Below are positions 1 through 7,729 of a DNA stretch of 64,000 nt, piece after piece (the first letter of the stretch is position 1; each line of letters opens with the position of its first letter). A program made the translations under genes and the position numbers. The notes under the pieces are model-generated. The model did not search any database. It had not been told where the DNA came from and saw nothing but the letters and a program-made list of their open reading frames with translations. The stretch covers positions 1 to 64,000 of the forward strand of contig NZ_BAABWJ010000003.1 of the NCBI RefSeq assembly GCF_040372805.1. The letters are read 5' to 3'. The stretch comes from Pseudoteredinibacter isoporae_A. Lineage in GTDB: Bacteria; Pseudomonadota; Gammaproteobacteria; Pseudomonadales; Cellvibrionaceae.

Positions 1-126
1 GTTGATGAATGGGGGATGAGCAGTGAAGGCTCTCCATCGGCACCAGGTAATGGAATAAGCTCTCCAGGAGGGGCTGGGTGGTCTCCATTACCAAGCGGCA
101 ATATAACAATTGAACCTGTAGACTAA
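1..126 (+). CDS. 3' end of an unidentified CDS (partial)
   Basis: Frame 1 is open from the first base to a TAA at 124-126 and encodes about 41 C-terminal residues. They are rich in Gly, Ser and Pro (for example SPGGAGWSPLPSGN) and end in EPVD. The start lies outside the window. The low-complexity tail resembles C-termini of secreted or toxin-type proteins, but no family can be named. It lies in the AT-rich remnant to the left of the IS element. Confidence 0.4.
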   Translation, partial: VDEWGMSSEGSPSAPGNGISSPGGAGWSPLPSGNITIEPVD

Positions 127-200
127 TAGTTATAATCTCTCCCCCTAGTTTTTATTCACAGGGGGAACCTTAAGAGTTAAGGACTCTATGGAGATATTCT

Positions 201-473
201 ATGGATATTTTAGAAATTATAAAATACTCAGCTTTTGCTCTCTGGGTGTATATATACAATGGATTTTTATACAAAAACTATGAAAGGTTGATATATACAT
301 TCTTAATATATTGCGCCATTTCCTTTCTTTTTAGATTTTCTCTAAATGAAATGCCTAACGATATCTACGCAGCTCTGTGGGTTATGTTTTCTCCAATTGT
401 TGTAATGTACATATTAGCAGGGTTATTAAGTCGATATGTTAATATACATGACTGGGTTAATAAGAATAACTAG
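201..473 (+). CDS. Small hydrophobic membrane protein, unknown function
   Basis: This frame encodes 90 residues with roughly three hydrophobic stretches (about residues 8-25, 29-45 and 57-76), which suggests a small inner-membrane protein. I do not recognise a family. It is strongly AT-rich compared with the genes after 2.7 kb, which fits acquired DNA. Its 3' end overlaps the start of the C39-peptidase-like frame, so the two were probably co-transcribed. Confidence 0.5.
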   Translation: MDILEIIKYSAFALWVYIYNGFLYKNYERLIYTFLIYCAISFLFRFSLNEMPNDIYAALWVMFSPIVVMYILAGLLSRYVNIHDWVNKNN

Positions 474-741
474 TTACATAGTTCTATGTTTTTCTTTATG
501 CGCCAATAATTCATATTCAAGTGTGAATACCAGGGTGAACTGGAAGTCTATTCGAGATAATAATATTGTAAAACAGAGCACTGATTACTCATGTGGATCA
601 TCTAGTGTCGCTACAATATTAAAATATTTCTATTTGACCGACACCTCCGAAAGGGAGGTTCTGTCAAGACTACCAAACTTGGATGATGATCTATCCGCTT
701 CTCTACTTGAACTTTCTAAAGCTGTTGAAAGCTATGTGTAA
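448..741 (+). pseudogene. C39-family peptidase-like protein, truncated by IS3
   Basis: After a hydrophobic signal-like N-terminus (MTGLIRITSYIVLCFSLC) comes VKQSTDYSCGSSSVATILKYF. This matches the active-site Cys block of C39 double-glycine peptidases, found in ABC exporter N-termini and in stand-alone proteins. The catalytic His/Asp half is missing. The frame runs to ELSKAVESY, enters the insertion sequence at 737 and stops at a TAA supplied by the IS end (739-741). An ATG at 436 in the same frame is an alternative start. A stand-alone exported C39-like protein, rather than an ABC fusion, is inferred from the signal-like N-terminus. Confidence 0.6.
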
Positions 742-752
742 ACCTCCCTTAA
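737..752 (+). repeat. IS3 left terminal inverted repeat (IRL)
   Basis: TGTAAACCTCCCTTAA, matched in inverted orientation by 1924-1939 with one mismatch. Its TGTAA supplies the stop codon that ends the C39-like frame. Confidence 0.88.
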
Positions 753-814
753 ACTAGGGACATCCAAATTTAGAGTTCTCCGGCGTACACTACGTCAAAA
801 TGGAGAGCCAAAGA

Positions 815-1081
815 ATGAAGAAATCACGCTACACGGAAACCCAGATCGTTAAGATCCTGAAAGAAGTAGAAGCAGGACGACTGGTCAAAGAGGTCTGCCG
901 AGAATATGAGATATCCGGCGCAACCTATTACAACTGGAAGTCCAAGTACGGTGGCATGGAAGCGTCGGACATCAAGCGACTGAAAGAACTTGAAGAAGAG
1001 AATCATCGCCTAAAGGCCATGTTCGCTGATCTCAGCTTGGAGCACCGGATACTCAAGGATATCGTCGAAAAAAAGCTGTAA
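815..1081 (+). CDS. IS3 transposase OrfA (helix-turn-helix subunit)
   Basis: This is an 88-residue HTH_Tnp_1 type protein beginning MKKSRYTETQIVKILKEVEAG. It has a helix-turn-helix at about residues 8-45 and a leucine-zipper-like C-terminal half (KRLKELEEENHRLK). I chose the ATG at 815 because GGAGAG lies 7 bases upstream; an in-frame ATG at 800 has no such site. The frame ends over a run of seven A residues where slippage into orfB is expected. OrfA alone usually binds the IS ends and inhibits transposition. Confidence 0.88.
   Translation: MKKSRYTETQIVKILKEVEAGRLVKEVCREYEISGATYYNWKSKYGGMEASDIKRLKELEEENHRLKAMFADLSLEHRILKDIVEKKL
1069..1075 (+). promoter_or_regulatory. Programmed -1 frameshift site A-AAA-AAG
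   Basis: The orfA codons GAA AAA AAG at 1067-1075 contain A AAA AAG, a classical -1 slippery heptamer. Slipping back one base leads into a frame reading KKAVKPAVRRELVDYARKEHG and on into orfB with no stop. This yields the OrfAB transposase typical of IS3 elements. Confidence 0.8.
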
Positions 1082-1143
1082 AGCCAGCAGTCAGACGAGA
1101 GCTGGTTGACTATGCCCGTAAGGAGCATGGCGCAAGCCTTCAA

Positions 1144-1923
1144 ATGGCCTGTCGTGCTGTTGGCATCAGTGACTCAGTCTATCGCTATCGCCCAAATCCA
1201 AGTCGCGATGATGAAGTCATTGCCAAGCTTCAGGAATCCGTAGAAAGGTATCCAGCGTATGGGTTCGCCAAGTTATTTAAGATACTGAGGCGCTGGGGGT
1301 ATACGTGGAATCACAAGCGGGTTCACCGGTTGTACTGCGAATTGAATTTAAACAAGCGCCGTAGAGGCAAGAAGCGGTTGCCCAGTCGTAACCCAGAGCC
1401 GTTATCTGTGCCCGCTCAGGCCAACCACTGTTGGTCTATGGATTTTATGAGTGACAGTTTGTTCTGTGGTCGCCGCTTCCGGACATTTAACTTGGTCGAC
1501 GACTTCAATCGAGAAGCCTTGGCTATCGAGATTGATCTGAACTTGCCGGCCCCCAGAGTCATCAGGGTGTTAGAACGTACCGTAGCGTGGAGGGGCTACC
1601 CTAACAAGCTGAGAATGGATAATGGCCCGGAATTTATCTCAACAGCATTGGCGGAATGGGCAGAGGATCATGGAGTCGAGCTTGAGTTTATTAAACCTGG
1701 CAAACCGACACAGAACTCTTATGTCGAGCGATTCAATCGAACCTACCGCGATGAGATTCTAAATATGTACGTGTTTCGCACGTTGAACGAAGTGCGAGAG
1801 TTAACGGAAAACTGGATCAGGGAATACAATGAAGAACGGCCTCACGATTCTCTCGGCGATCTGACACCTTGGGAATATCTGGCCAAACATGAACCGGAAA
1901 ACTCTAATTTAGATTGTCACTAA
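1144..1923 (+). CDS. IS3 transposase OrfB (DDE integrase core)
   Basis: Catalytic half of the transposase, naturally made as an OrfAB fusion. From this ATG it is 259 residues; the open frame actually extends back to the slippery site. An HTH_21-type segment (YPAYGFAKLFKILRRWGY) precedes an rve core with the DDE residues in SMDFM, RMDNGPEF and YVERFN. The last two acidic residues are separated by 35 residues, as expected. No stops or missing catalytic residues are visible, so the element may still be active. Confidence 0.9.
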   Translation: MACRAVGISDSVYRYRPNPSRDDEVIAKLQESVERYPAYGFAKLFKILRRWGYTWNHKRVHRLYCELNLNKRRRGKKRLPSRNPEPLSVPAQANHCWSMDFMSDSLFCGRRFRTFNLVDDFNREALAIEIDLNLPAPRVIRVLERTVAWRGYPNKLRMDNGPEFISTALAEWAEDHGVELEFIKPGKPTQNSYVERFNRTYRDEILNMYVFRTLNEVRELTENWIREYNEERPHDSLGDLTPWEYLAKHEPENSNLDCH

Positions 1924-1939
1924 TTAGGGGAGGTTTACA
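1924..1939 (-). repeat. IS3 right terminal inverted repeat (IRR)
   Basis: The top strand reads TTAGGGGAGGTTTACA, the inverted partner of 737-752. The interrupted integrase reading frame on the minus strand ends here. Confidence 0.88.
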
Positions 1940-2677
1940 GGATGTTTCATATCTCGAACCAATACCCTTTGATTTTCTTCATCTAGATCTACCCACCGAA
2001 TTCGACAAATCTCGTCTTGACGTCGACTTGAAAATAGAGCAAAAAGAACCACTTCCACCATTGGTATGCTGGCACGGACATCACGATCGTCAAAACACCC
2101 CATAAGATTATTTAACTCCTTTAATGATGGGCGTCGAGTACGTTGCGTTGAGTGGACTTTGAGATTAACTTTTCCTTTCGGCACAGGAAGCTAGCGTCAT
2201 CAATAACTTGTAGATCCAGTGGAATGTTTCGAGCTATTCGCACAGCTCGGAATGCATTCCGAAGCCAAATAATATCGTTGTTCACTGTCGACGCACCCGC
2301 TCCTAACCGACGACGCTCGCTTATATGAGAACAGGCTGGCTGGATTTCACCTGGATGGCATCTAGCTTTGACAGAGAATGATGCTTAATCAAGAAATCTA
2401 TATGACTAAGTTTTGATCTGCCAAACTTGGATTTACCATCAAAATCATCACGGTACCATTCAAGCACTTGGCCGACCGTTACATCTTTATGCTGTATCTG
2501 CTCTAGGGCACCTGGACTCTTCAACTCGGATTCTCGCCGCGCAGCCCAGTCCTTTGCTAGCGATTTCTTATCAAATGTTTCGGTTTCTGTATGAACTACT
2601 TTACCATTACGCTTTATACGAATTTGCGCAGAGTACTTCATACCATCTTTGCGTTTACGCTTTGTAATTGTCGCCAT
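1940..2677 (-). pseudogene. Broken tyrosine integrase of the dusA-associated type
   Basis: The start is the ATG at 2675-2677, with AGAGGAGA a few bases upstream. The N-terminal fragment (MATITKRKRKDGMKYSAQIR...) is a typical arm/SAM-like domain. It stops at 2321. The protein continues in another frame (SERRRLGAGASTVNND...RNAFRAVRIARNIPLDLQV) and shifts again near 2150 to TRRPSLKELNNL and SSRRQDEICRIRWVD, which carries the first catalytic Arg. The rest of the catalytic domain (HxLRH, Tyr) is absent because the frame meets the IS end at 1939. There are at least two frameshifts plus a truncation, so the gene is dead. It reads away from dusA, as in islands inserted in dusA. Confidence 0.85.
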
Positions 2678-2731
2678 AATTCTCCTCTGCGGTGCTACCA
2701 GAGGTTTGGTAGCACCGAATATTGAAAAATA

Positions 2732-3781
2732 GTGAAAAATCAGTTTAAAACGGGTCAAAATAAGTTGTTGAAAAATCCTTACAAATCAACCGGAAACATA
2801 GATGTAGCAAGGGCTCCAGTGAATCGAAGGTTTACTTTAGCACCTATGATGGACTGGTCTGATCGCCATTGTCGTTATCTTTGGCGCCTGATCAGTCAGC
2901 ACTCTGTGGTTTATAGCGAGATGGTCACGACGGCTGCCCTATTGCATGGTGGGCAGCATGAGCGGCATTTGGGCTATAACGAGGTTGAACACCCCATTGC
3001 TTTGCAGTTGGGCGGATCCTCACCTGCGGACCTGGGCCATTGTGCCAAGCTAGCCGAGGATTGGGGTTACGATGAGGTGAACCTGAATTGTGGCTGCCCC
3101 AGTGACCGGGTGCAGGAAGGCAAGATTGGAGCGATTCTAATGGCCGAACCAGCCTTAGTGGCGGATTGTATTAAAGCCATGCAGGACGCCTGTTCGATTG
3201 ATGTCACCATCAAGCACCGTATCGGTATCGACGATATGGAAGACTATGCAGATATGTGCCGCTTTGTTGAGGCTGTTGCCGAAACAGGCTGCAAAACGTT
3301 TATTGTTCATGCACGCAAGGCCTGGTTAAAAGGTTTGAGCCCGAAGGAGAATCGTGAAGTTCCACCTCTGCGCTACCCTTTAGTGCACCAACTTAAACTG
3401 GAATACCCCGAGCTGGAAATTATTATTAACGGTGGCCTTAAAAATCTGGACGACTGTGAACAGCAGCTGCAGGAAGTGGATGGCGTGATGGTGGGCCGGG
3501 AAGCCTACAGCAACCCTTACCTTCTGGCTGAGGTCGATCAGCGCATCTATGGCGACGACCACACCATTCCGGATCGCATGTCGATTTATCAGCAATACCT
3601 GGAATACTGCCGAGAACAACACGCCTTAGGACAAAAGCTGCATTTCATGAGCCGCCATGTTCTCGGCTTGTTTCAGGGGCAAGCTGGCGCCCGCCAGTTC
3701 CGGCGACACATTAGTGAAAATATTCATAAGTCCGGCGCCGGCATGGATGTGTTGGAAGCGGCGGCGGAGTTTATTCGCTGA
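2732..3781 (+). CDS. dusA: tRNA-dihydrouridine(20/20a) synthase DusA
   Basis: FMN-dependent enzyme that reduces uridine to dihydrouridine in the tRNA D-loop. The protein starts its TIM barrel with FTLAPMMDWSDRHCRY and has the catalytic Cys in NCGCPSDRVQEG (about residue 122). HARKAWLKGLSPKENRE and the NGG and GREAYSNPY flavin-phosphate segments follow. The first 29 residues from the GTG at 2732 are unlike other DusA N-termini. A GTG at 2819, just after an AAGGG, gives a more normal length. The unusual 5' end probably reflects replacement of the original start when the upstream island integrated. Confidence 0.93.
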   Translation: MKNQFKTGQNKLLKNPYKSTGNIDVARAPVNRRFTLAPMMDWSDRHCRYLWRLISQHSVVYSEMVTTAALLHGGQHERHLGYNEVEHPIALQLGGSSPADLGHCAKLAEDWGYDEVNLNCGCPSDRVQEGKIGAILMAEPALVADCIKAMQDACSIDVTIKHRIGIDDMEDYADMCRFVEAVAETGCKTFIVHARKAWLKGLSPKENREVPPLRYPLVHQLKLEYPELEIIINGGLKNLDDCEQQLQEVDGVMVGREAYSNPYLLAEVDQRIYGDDHTIPDRMSIYQQYLEYCREQHALGQKLHFMSRHVLGLFQGQAGARQFRRHISENIHKSGAGMDVLEAAAEFIR

Positions 3782-3825
3782 TTATCGCAAGCCCCCAACT
3801 CGATTGATCCGCACTATAAGCTTGG

Positions 3826-3868
3826 CGTTTTCACTGAATCTTTCAATCGGGACGGTTCAGTGAAAACG
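3826..3868. terminator. Inverted repeat between convergent dusA and hydrolase genes
   Basis: Perfect 13-bp arms, CGTTTTCACTGAA (3826-3838) and TTCAGTGAAAACG (3856-3868), flank a 17-base loop between two convergent genes. The right arm overlaps the last codons of the hydrolase gene. There is no long T-run after the stem, so terminator function is inferred from position. Confidence 0.45.
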
Positions 3869-4699
3869 ATTCAGTACCTGCAGCAGTTTATGATTGAAAG
3901 ATTCAGCCTGATCCAGCATCAGGAAATGACCAGCTTTTTCAACACAATGCACTTCGATTTTCTTCCCATACTCGGGAAGAAAATCGCTTTCCACATAGCT
4001 TTTTTTTGCAGCTATTGCGATGACTTTACCTCGAAACTCTTTCAGCTGCTCACTCAAACTCCAGAGCATAAAGTTTTCTAGAATCGCACCTCCAGCTAGA
4101 GGGTCGGCTCGAGACATCGCGGCAGTGACCCATGCACGCAATTCCGGATCACTACCAGAAGGAAAATACTCATCCATCAAACCTTCCAAGGTTGCATCAA
4201 AGCCATTGAGAATGCTGTGTTTAATCGCTTGAGCCGCTTCCACGTTAGCCTTCGGATACAAATTCATATAGGTAAAAGAATCAGCACCAATGACAGCCCG
4301 AATGCAGGAATTAGTTTGGTTTGCCGCCGTCAGGGCCAGAGCGCCGCCGATGGAGTGCCCAATCGCGACGCAATCACTGATGCCTTCTTTTGCCAAAATA
4401 CCGTTCACATATTCGGCCTGGGTATCAAGCCGACAGTTTTTCAGAAAGCTCTTCTCATTTGCTTGCGAAAATTGAGAGCGACCAAATCCGGGATAATCCA
4501 TGATGATAATATTGAAGCGGCCACATAAGGTATTGAGCTGTCGCTGCCACATTTCAGCAGGCCCGGCCCAACCGGGAATCAACAACAAATAAGGTTCATG
4601 CAGGCCAGCATGGAAGGATGTGTAATAGTGTATGCACCCTTCTTTGATTTCCAGTTCAGAAGACGCCAAACTGAATTGGTCGATTAAAGTCAAAGTCAT
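3857..4699 (-). CDS. Alpha/beta-hydrolase fold protein
   Basis: A 280-residue soluble hydrolase with the oxyanion-hole segment LLIPGWAG (about 40-47) and DYPGFGRS after strand 4. The nucleophile elbow is GHSIGG (Ser about 116) and the catalytic His is in KAGHFLMLDQ (about 258). The acid residue is probably in the ESDFLPEYG stretch. Substrate class (ester, lactone or C-C bond) cannot be read. It follows the TonB receptor gene on the same strand after about 110 bases, so it may act on whatever that receptor imports. Confidence 0.8.
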   Translation of the reverse strand: MTLTLIDQFSLASSELEIKEGCIHYYTSFHAGLHEPYLLLIPGWAGPAEMWQRQLNTLCGRFNIIIMDYPGFGRSQFSQANEKSFLKNCRLDTQAEYVNGILAKEGISDCVAIGHSIGGALALTAANQTNSCIRAVIGADSFTYMNLYPKANVEAAQAIKHSILNGFDATLEGLMDEYFPSGSDPELRAWVTAAMSRADPLAGGAILENFMLWSLSEQLKEFRGKVIAIAAKKSYVESDFLPEYGKKIEVHCVEKAGHFLMLDQAESFNHKLLQVLNRFH

Positions 4700-4812
4700 A
4701 AATCCACAACTTAAAAATCACATTGTTAAACTGAATATTCGAAACATCTGCCGTACCGACGTGCCCACTTGAACGTGCCAGCACAGCAGAACCGCCATCG
4801 CCATAAGATGAT

Positions 4813-7011
4813 TTAGAAGTTATAGGTGAATCTTACACCGGCTTTTCGCGGTGGTAAAACAACCGAAAACGGACGAGGCTCATTGAAGAAAAAGCTGTTA
4901 AACACCCGCGTTTCGACAAACTTGTCTGCCACATTGTCCACGAAGAAGTCTACACGCCAATCGTCTTTATACACAGAGGCTCGCAAATCGAGAACATTGT
5001 AAGAATCGACCGGGAACTGCAAATCAATGTCAACACCACTGCCCGACAAGATATCACCCACATAGCGATACTGAGCACTCAGCTCCAATTCCGTCTCATT
5101 GGCAATATCAAATGACCAGTTAGCACCGATCAGGGCATTTACCTTAGGCACATAGGGGAAACGTTCTCCGGAACGGTCTTCCCCAATGGTATCAATATAG
5201 TTGGTATAAGCCGCATCGGTATAACCCGCACTGGCCGTCAGCTCAAAAGAGTCGTTGAGGCGCCAGTTAATATTCAGTTCTGCACCTTCTGAGCGACTTT
5301 CACCGGCATTGCCCACGGCGGCAACGGGTAAATTAGGATCGCCATTGAAAAAGACGATCGTTGTTAATTGTTGATCACTGACGTCAATGCGAAATAGTGC
5401 CAAGTCGAAATCAATCTGACCATCAAAGAGATTACCTTTAATACCCAGCTCATAATTATCGGAAATTTCAGAATTAAACCCGGAGTTGGAAATTGGGCTG
5501 GCGGGCGCAAGGGGGAAGCCACCGGCACGAAAACCTCTTGCATAACGGCTGTAAACACTCACATCATCATTCAATTTAATTCGCGCCGACACAGTGGGGG
5601 AAACATTGTCATCATCCAACTTGCCAGACGGCGAACTCACCACAGTGGCCAAATCAACTCCGTTTTGTCGCAATACAAAATCCAATTCAGCTTGGGACTT
5701 TACGGTTTCTTTGGCAAAACGAGCGCCAAACCCTAATTCCAACCATTCGTTCGGGTTCCAAATCACGTCCGCGAAGACCGCGTAACCACTGCGGTCCAGG
5801 TTTTGGATTTGAGCGTCCACCAATAACTGACTGCCGCCCAATAAGTCGAGGTCGCCAAACTGGATATAGCGATCGGACAGTTGCTTTTCTCTGAACGCAT
5901 AGACACCCGCCAACCAATTAATATTGTCGCCCCAGTCACCGGCAAAACGAAATTCCTGAGACAATAGCTCTTGAGCACTGCGGATGTCCTGGAAGTTTGG
6001 CCCTCGTTCCGGGGAGCCGTCAAAATCGAAAGGCAAAGAGGAATTCACTTTACGATACGCGGTAATGGAAGTCAGTTCGACATCCCCCATTACATAATCA
6101 ATATTCAATGCTGCACCGTAGTTATCGTATTCCGCATCAATTTGAAAATCACTGCGAACAATATAATCCTGTGTTCCGCGTGGCACACCTGGCAAACCAT
6201 CCAAACCACGACGATAGGATTTATCAATACTCAAATTCACTTCCAGATCATCACTTGGGGTATAGCGGAAAGCAGTTCGCCAGGAATATTTGCTTTCATC
6301 ATCAGCCGGAACACTGCGGCCACGCTGATTGCCGCCAGCCGCTTGGGCGGCCACCGGGTTTTCCAGAAAACCATCGGTGCGCGACATATCCGCTGCAATA
6401 CTGGCAAAGAAATCCTCGGCCAACTGTCCTGAAAATGCCGTTTGAGCACGCACGGTATCGAACTCATCATAGGTCAGTGCAACACGGCCACGAAATTCTT
6501 CATCCGGGCGTCGCACCACGATATTCAAAGCACCGCCCTGTGTGTTTCGACCAAAAAGCGTGCCCTGTGGCCCACGTAATACTTCAACTCGCTCAACATC
6601 GAGAAAGCCAATATCAAAGGCCAGGGAAGGCACAAATGCACCGTCTACAAAGGTTCCCACCGCAGGTGCACCGGCACTCTGAGAACCCACACCGCGTATC
6701 ACAATGTTCAGAAAATCGTTACCAGGGGAAAGCAGATTTGAGCTGAGAGATAGGTTCGGCGTTTTACCAACAAGGTTTTCAACATTGTCGACACCGCCTA
6801 AAGCCAAGTCATCACCGCTATACGCTTGTATAGAGAGCGGGACGTCCTGCAGTGATTCTTGGCGTTTACGTGCGGTCACGACGACCTCTTCCAAATCGGC
6901 ATTTGCTTGGGAAGCAGTACCGATTTGGGCCAGCGCTGACAGTGGCCAGCCCAGGCCAGTGATCGCGATTGATAAAGCATATGGTTTCAAAGCATTTTTA
7001 TTTATTAGCAT
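4813..7011 (-). CDS. TonB-dependent outer-membrane receptor
   Basis: A 732-residue receptor. It has a signal peptide ending near ALAQ, then LEEVVVTARKRQESLQDVPLS at the plug N-terminus. Plug motifs include GVGSQSAGAPAVGTFVDG and VERVEVLRGPQGTLFGRNTQGG. The beta-barrel ends in GVRFTYNF with the C-terminal aromatic used by the BAM machinery. I chose the ATG at 7009-7011; a TTG nine bases upstream is less likely. It is divergent from a MarR gene across twin operator-like palindromes. The sequence type resembles proteobacterial receptors for carbohydrates or small hydrophobic compounds, but the substrate is unknown. Confidence 0.9.
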   Translation of the reverse strand: MLINKNALKPYALSIAITGLGWPLSALAQIGTASQANADLEEVVVTARKRQESLQDVPLSIQAYSGDDLALGGVDNVENLVGKTPNLSLSSNLLSPGNDFLNIVIRGVGSQSAGAPAVGTFVDGAFVPSLAFDIGFLDVERVEVLRGPQGTLFGRNTQGGALNIVVRRPDEEFRGRVALTYDEFDTVRAQTAFSGQLAEDFFASIAADMSRTDGFLENPVAAQAAGGNQRGRSVPADDESKYSWRTAFRYTPSDDLEVNLSIDKSYRRGLDGLPGVPRGTQDYIVRSDFQIDAEYDNYGAALNIDYVMGDVELTSITAYRKVNSSLPFDFDGSPERGPNFQDIRSAQELLSQEFRFAGDWGDNINWLAGVYAFREKQLSDRYIQFGDLDLLGGSQLLVDAQIQNLDRSGYAVFADVIWNPNEWLELGFGARFAKETVKSQAELDFVLRQNGVDLATVVSSPSGKLDDDNVSPTVSARIKLNDDVSVYSRYARGFRAGGFPLAPASPISNSGFNSEISDNYELGIKGNLFDGQIDFDLALFRIDVSDQQLTTIVFFNGDPNLPVAAVGNAGESRSEGAELNINWRLNDSFELTASAGYTDAAYTNYIDTIGEDRSGERFPYVPKVNALIGANWSFDIANETELELSAQYRYVGDILSGSGVDIDLQFPVDSYNVLDLRASVYKDDWRVDFFVDNVADKFVETRVFNSFFFNEPRPFSVVLPPRKAGVRFTYNF

Positions 7012-7068
7012 TGTTGTCAACGCCTCTTCTCGTTCTCAATGATTGTAGTTGAACTGCCCTTACAACAG

Positions 7069-7109
7069 TTGACAAAGTCAATCATTAATCAAATAATTGA
7101 CTTTGTCAA
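7069..7109. promoter_or_regulatory. Two palindromic operator-like sites, TTGAC-N3-GTCAA
   Basis: Two 13-bp palindromes, TTGACAAAGTCAA (7069-7081) and TTGACTTTGTCAA (7097-7109), lie 28 bp apart centre to centre. They are exact inverted copies of each other. They sit between the divergent TonB receptor and MarR genes, where a MarR dimer would be expected to bind. Binding by this MarR is inferred from position and symmetry. Confidence 0.7.
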
Positions 7110-7207
7110 TCTAACGTGGACAATTTATTCAGGACGTAAGAAATGGCTGAATAGGCAAACAAGCCAACAGCATGATAAGCAACTGACCGAAAGAGACCCT
7201 GAATACG

Positions 7208-7675
7208 ATGAGCAAGCCTGCAATAGCATTCGATATCCATGACTACATTCCCTTTAGATTGGTGGTGGCGCAAACCAAGATGCACGCATCGTTGCGCCCG
7301 GAAAGTGCCGAAGGTGCCCGCGCGATTGCCGAACTCTCTCAAACGGAGTTTCGCATTCTGGTGTTGCTCGCCTCGAAGGGACCCATGCAACCCTCGGCCG
7401 TTGCCGAGGAATATGGCTTCGATCGAGCGATGGTGACACGAGCCTTGTCCAGCTTGGCCAAAAAAGGTCTGCTGACTAATGAGCGCCAGGAAAGTAATCA
7501 GCGCAGCAAAATTGCCGTGCTGACGGAGAAAGGCCGGGACTACGCCCAAGTGGAGTTTTCAGTACTGGAACACTATGGCCAACATTTGGACCGGGCATTG
7601 GACGCAGGCGAGAAAACTAAACTGTTTGAAATTCTCGACAAGCTCTTGAATGCGAACGAACAATTTGAACCCTAG
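7208..7675 (+). CDS. MarR-family transcriptional regulator
   Basis: A 155-residue winged-helix regulator. After an alpha-helical N-terminus comes LSQTEFRILVLLASKGPMQPSAVAEEYGFDRAMVTRALSSLAKKGL, read here as helix-turn-helix and recognition helix. The wing is NERQESNQRSKIAVLTEKGR, followed by a C-terminal dimerisation helix. Proteins of this family usually repress a divergent operon and release DNA on binding a small ligand. It faces the TonB receptor gene over twin palindromes and precedes the peptidase-like gene on the same strand by 54 bases. Confidence 0.88.
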   Translation: MSKPAIAFDIHDYIPFRLVVAQTKMHASLRPESAEGARAIAELSQTEFRILVLLASKGPMQPSAVAEEYGFDRAMVTRALSSLAKKGLLTNERQESNQRSKIAVLTEKGRDYAQVEFSVLEHYGQHLDRALDAGEKTKLFEILDKLLNANEQFEP

Positions 7676-7729
7676 CGCGGCACACTGAAAAACAACTGAG
7701 GGTGCAGCGCCTCACAAAAAGGAAGAAGA

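Larger units (their letters stand above)
737..1939 (+). mobile_element. IS3-family insertion sequence (IS407-like group)
   Basis: This is a complete 1203-bp element bounded by 16-bp terminal inverted repeats, TGTAAACCTCCCTTAA on the left and the complement of TGTAAACCTCCCCTAA on the right. The arms match at 15 of 16 positions and have the usual TG...CA tips. It encodes overlapping orfA and orfB frames joined by a likely -1 frameshift. The flanking bases (ATG left, GGA right; TATG/GGAT for 4 bp) do not form a target duplication. That suggests a deletion or recombination after insertion. The IS407-like assignment rests on remembered orfA/orfB features. Confidence 0.92.

Noticed and set aside
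141..165. CCCCCT/AGGGGG hairpin after the first partial gene
   Set aside because: Six-base stem without T-run; too weak to call a terminator.
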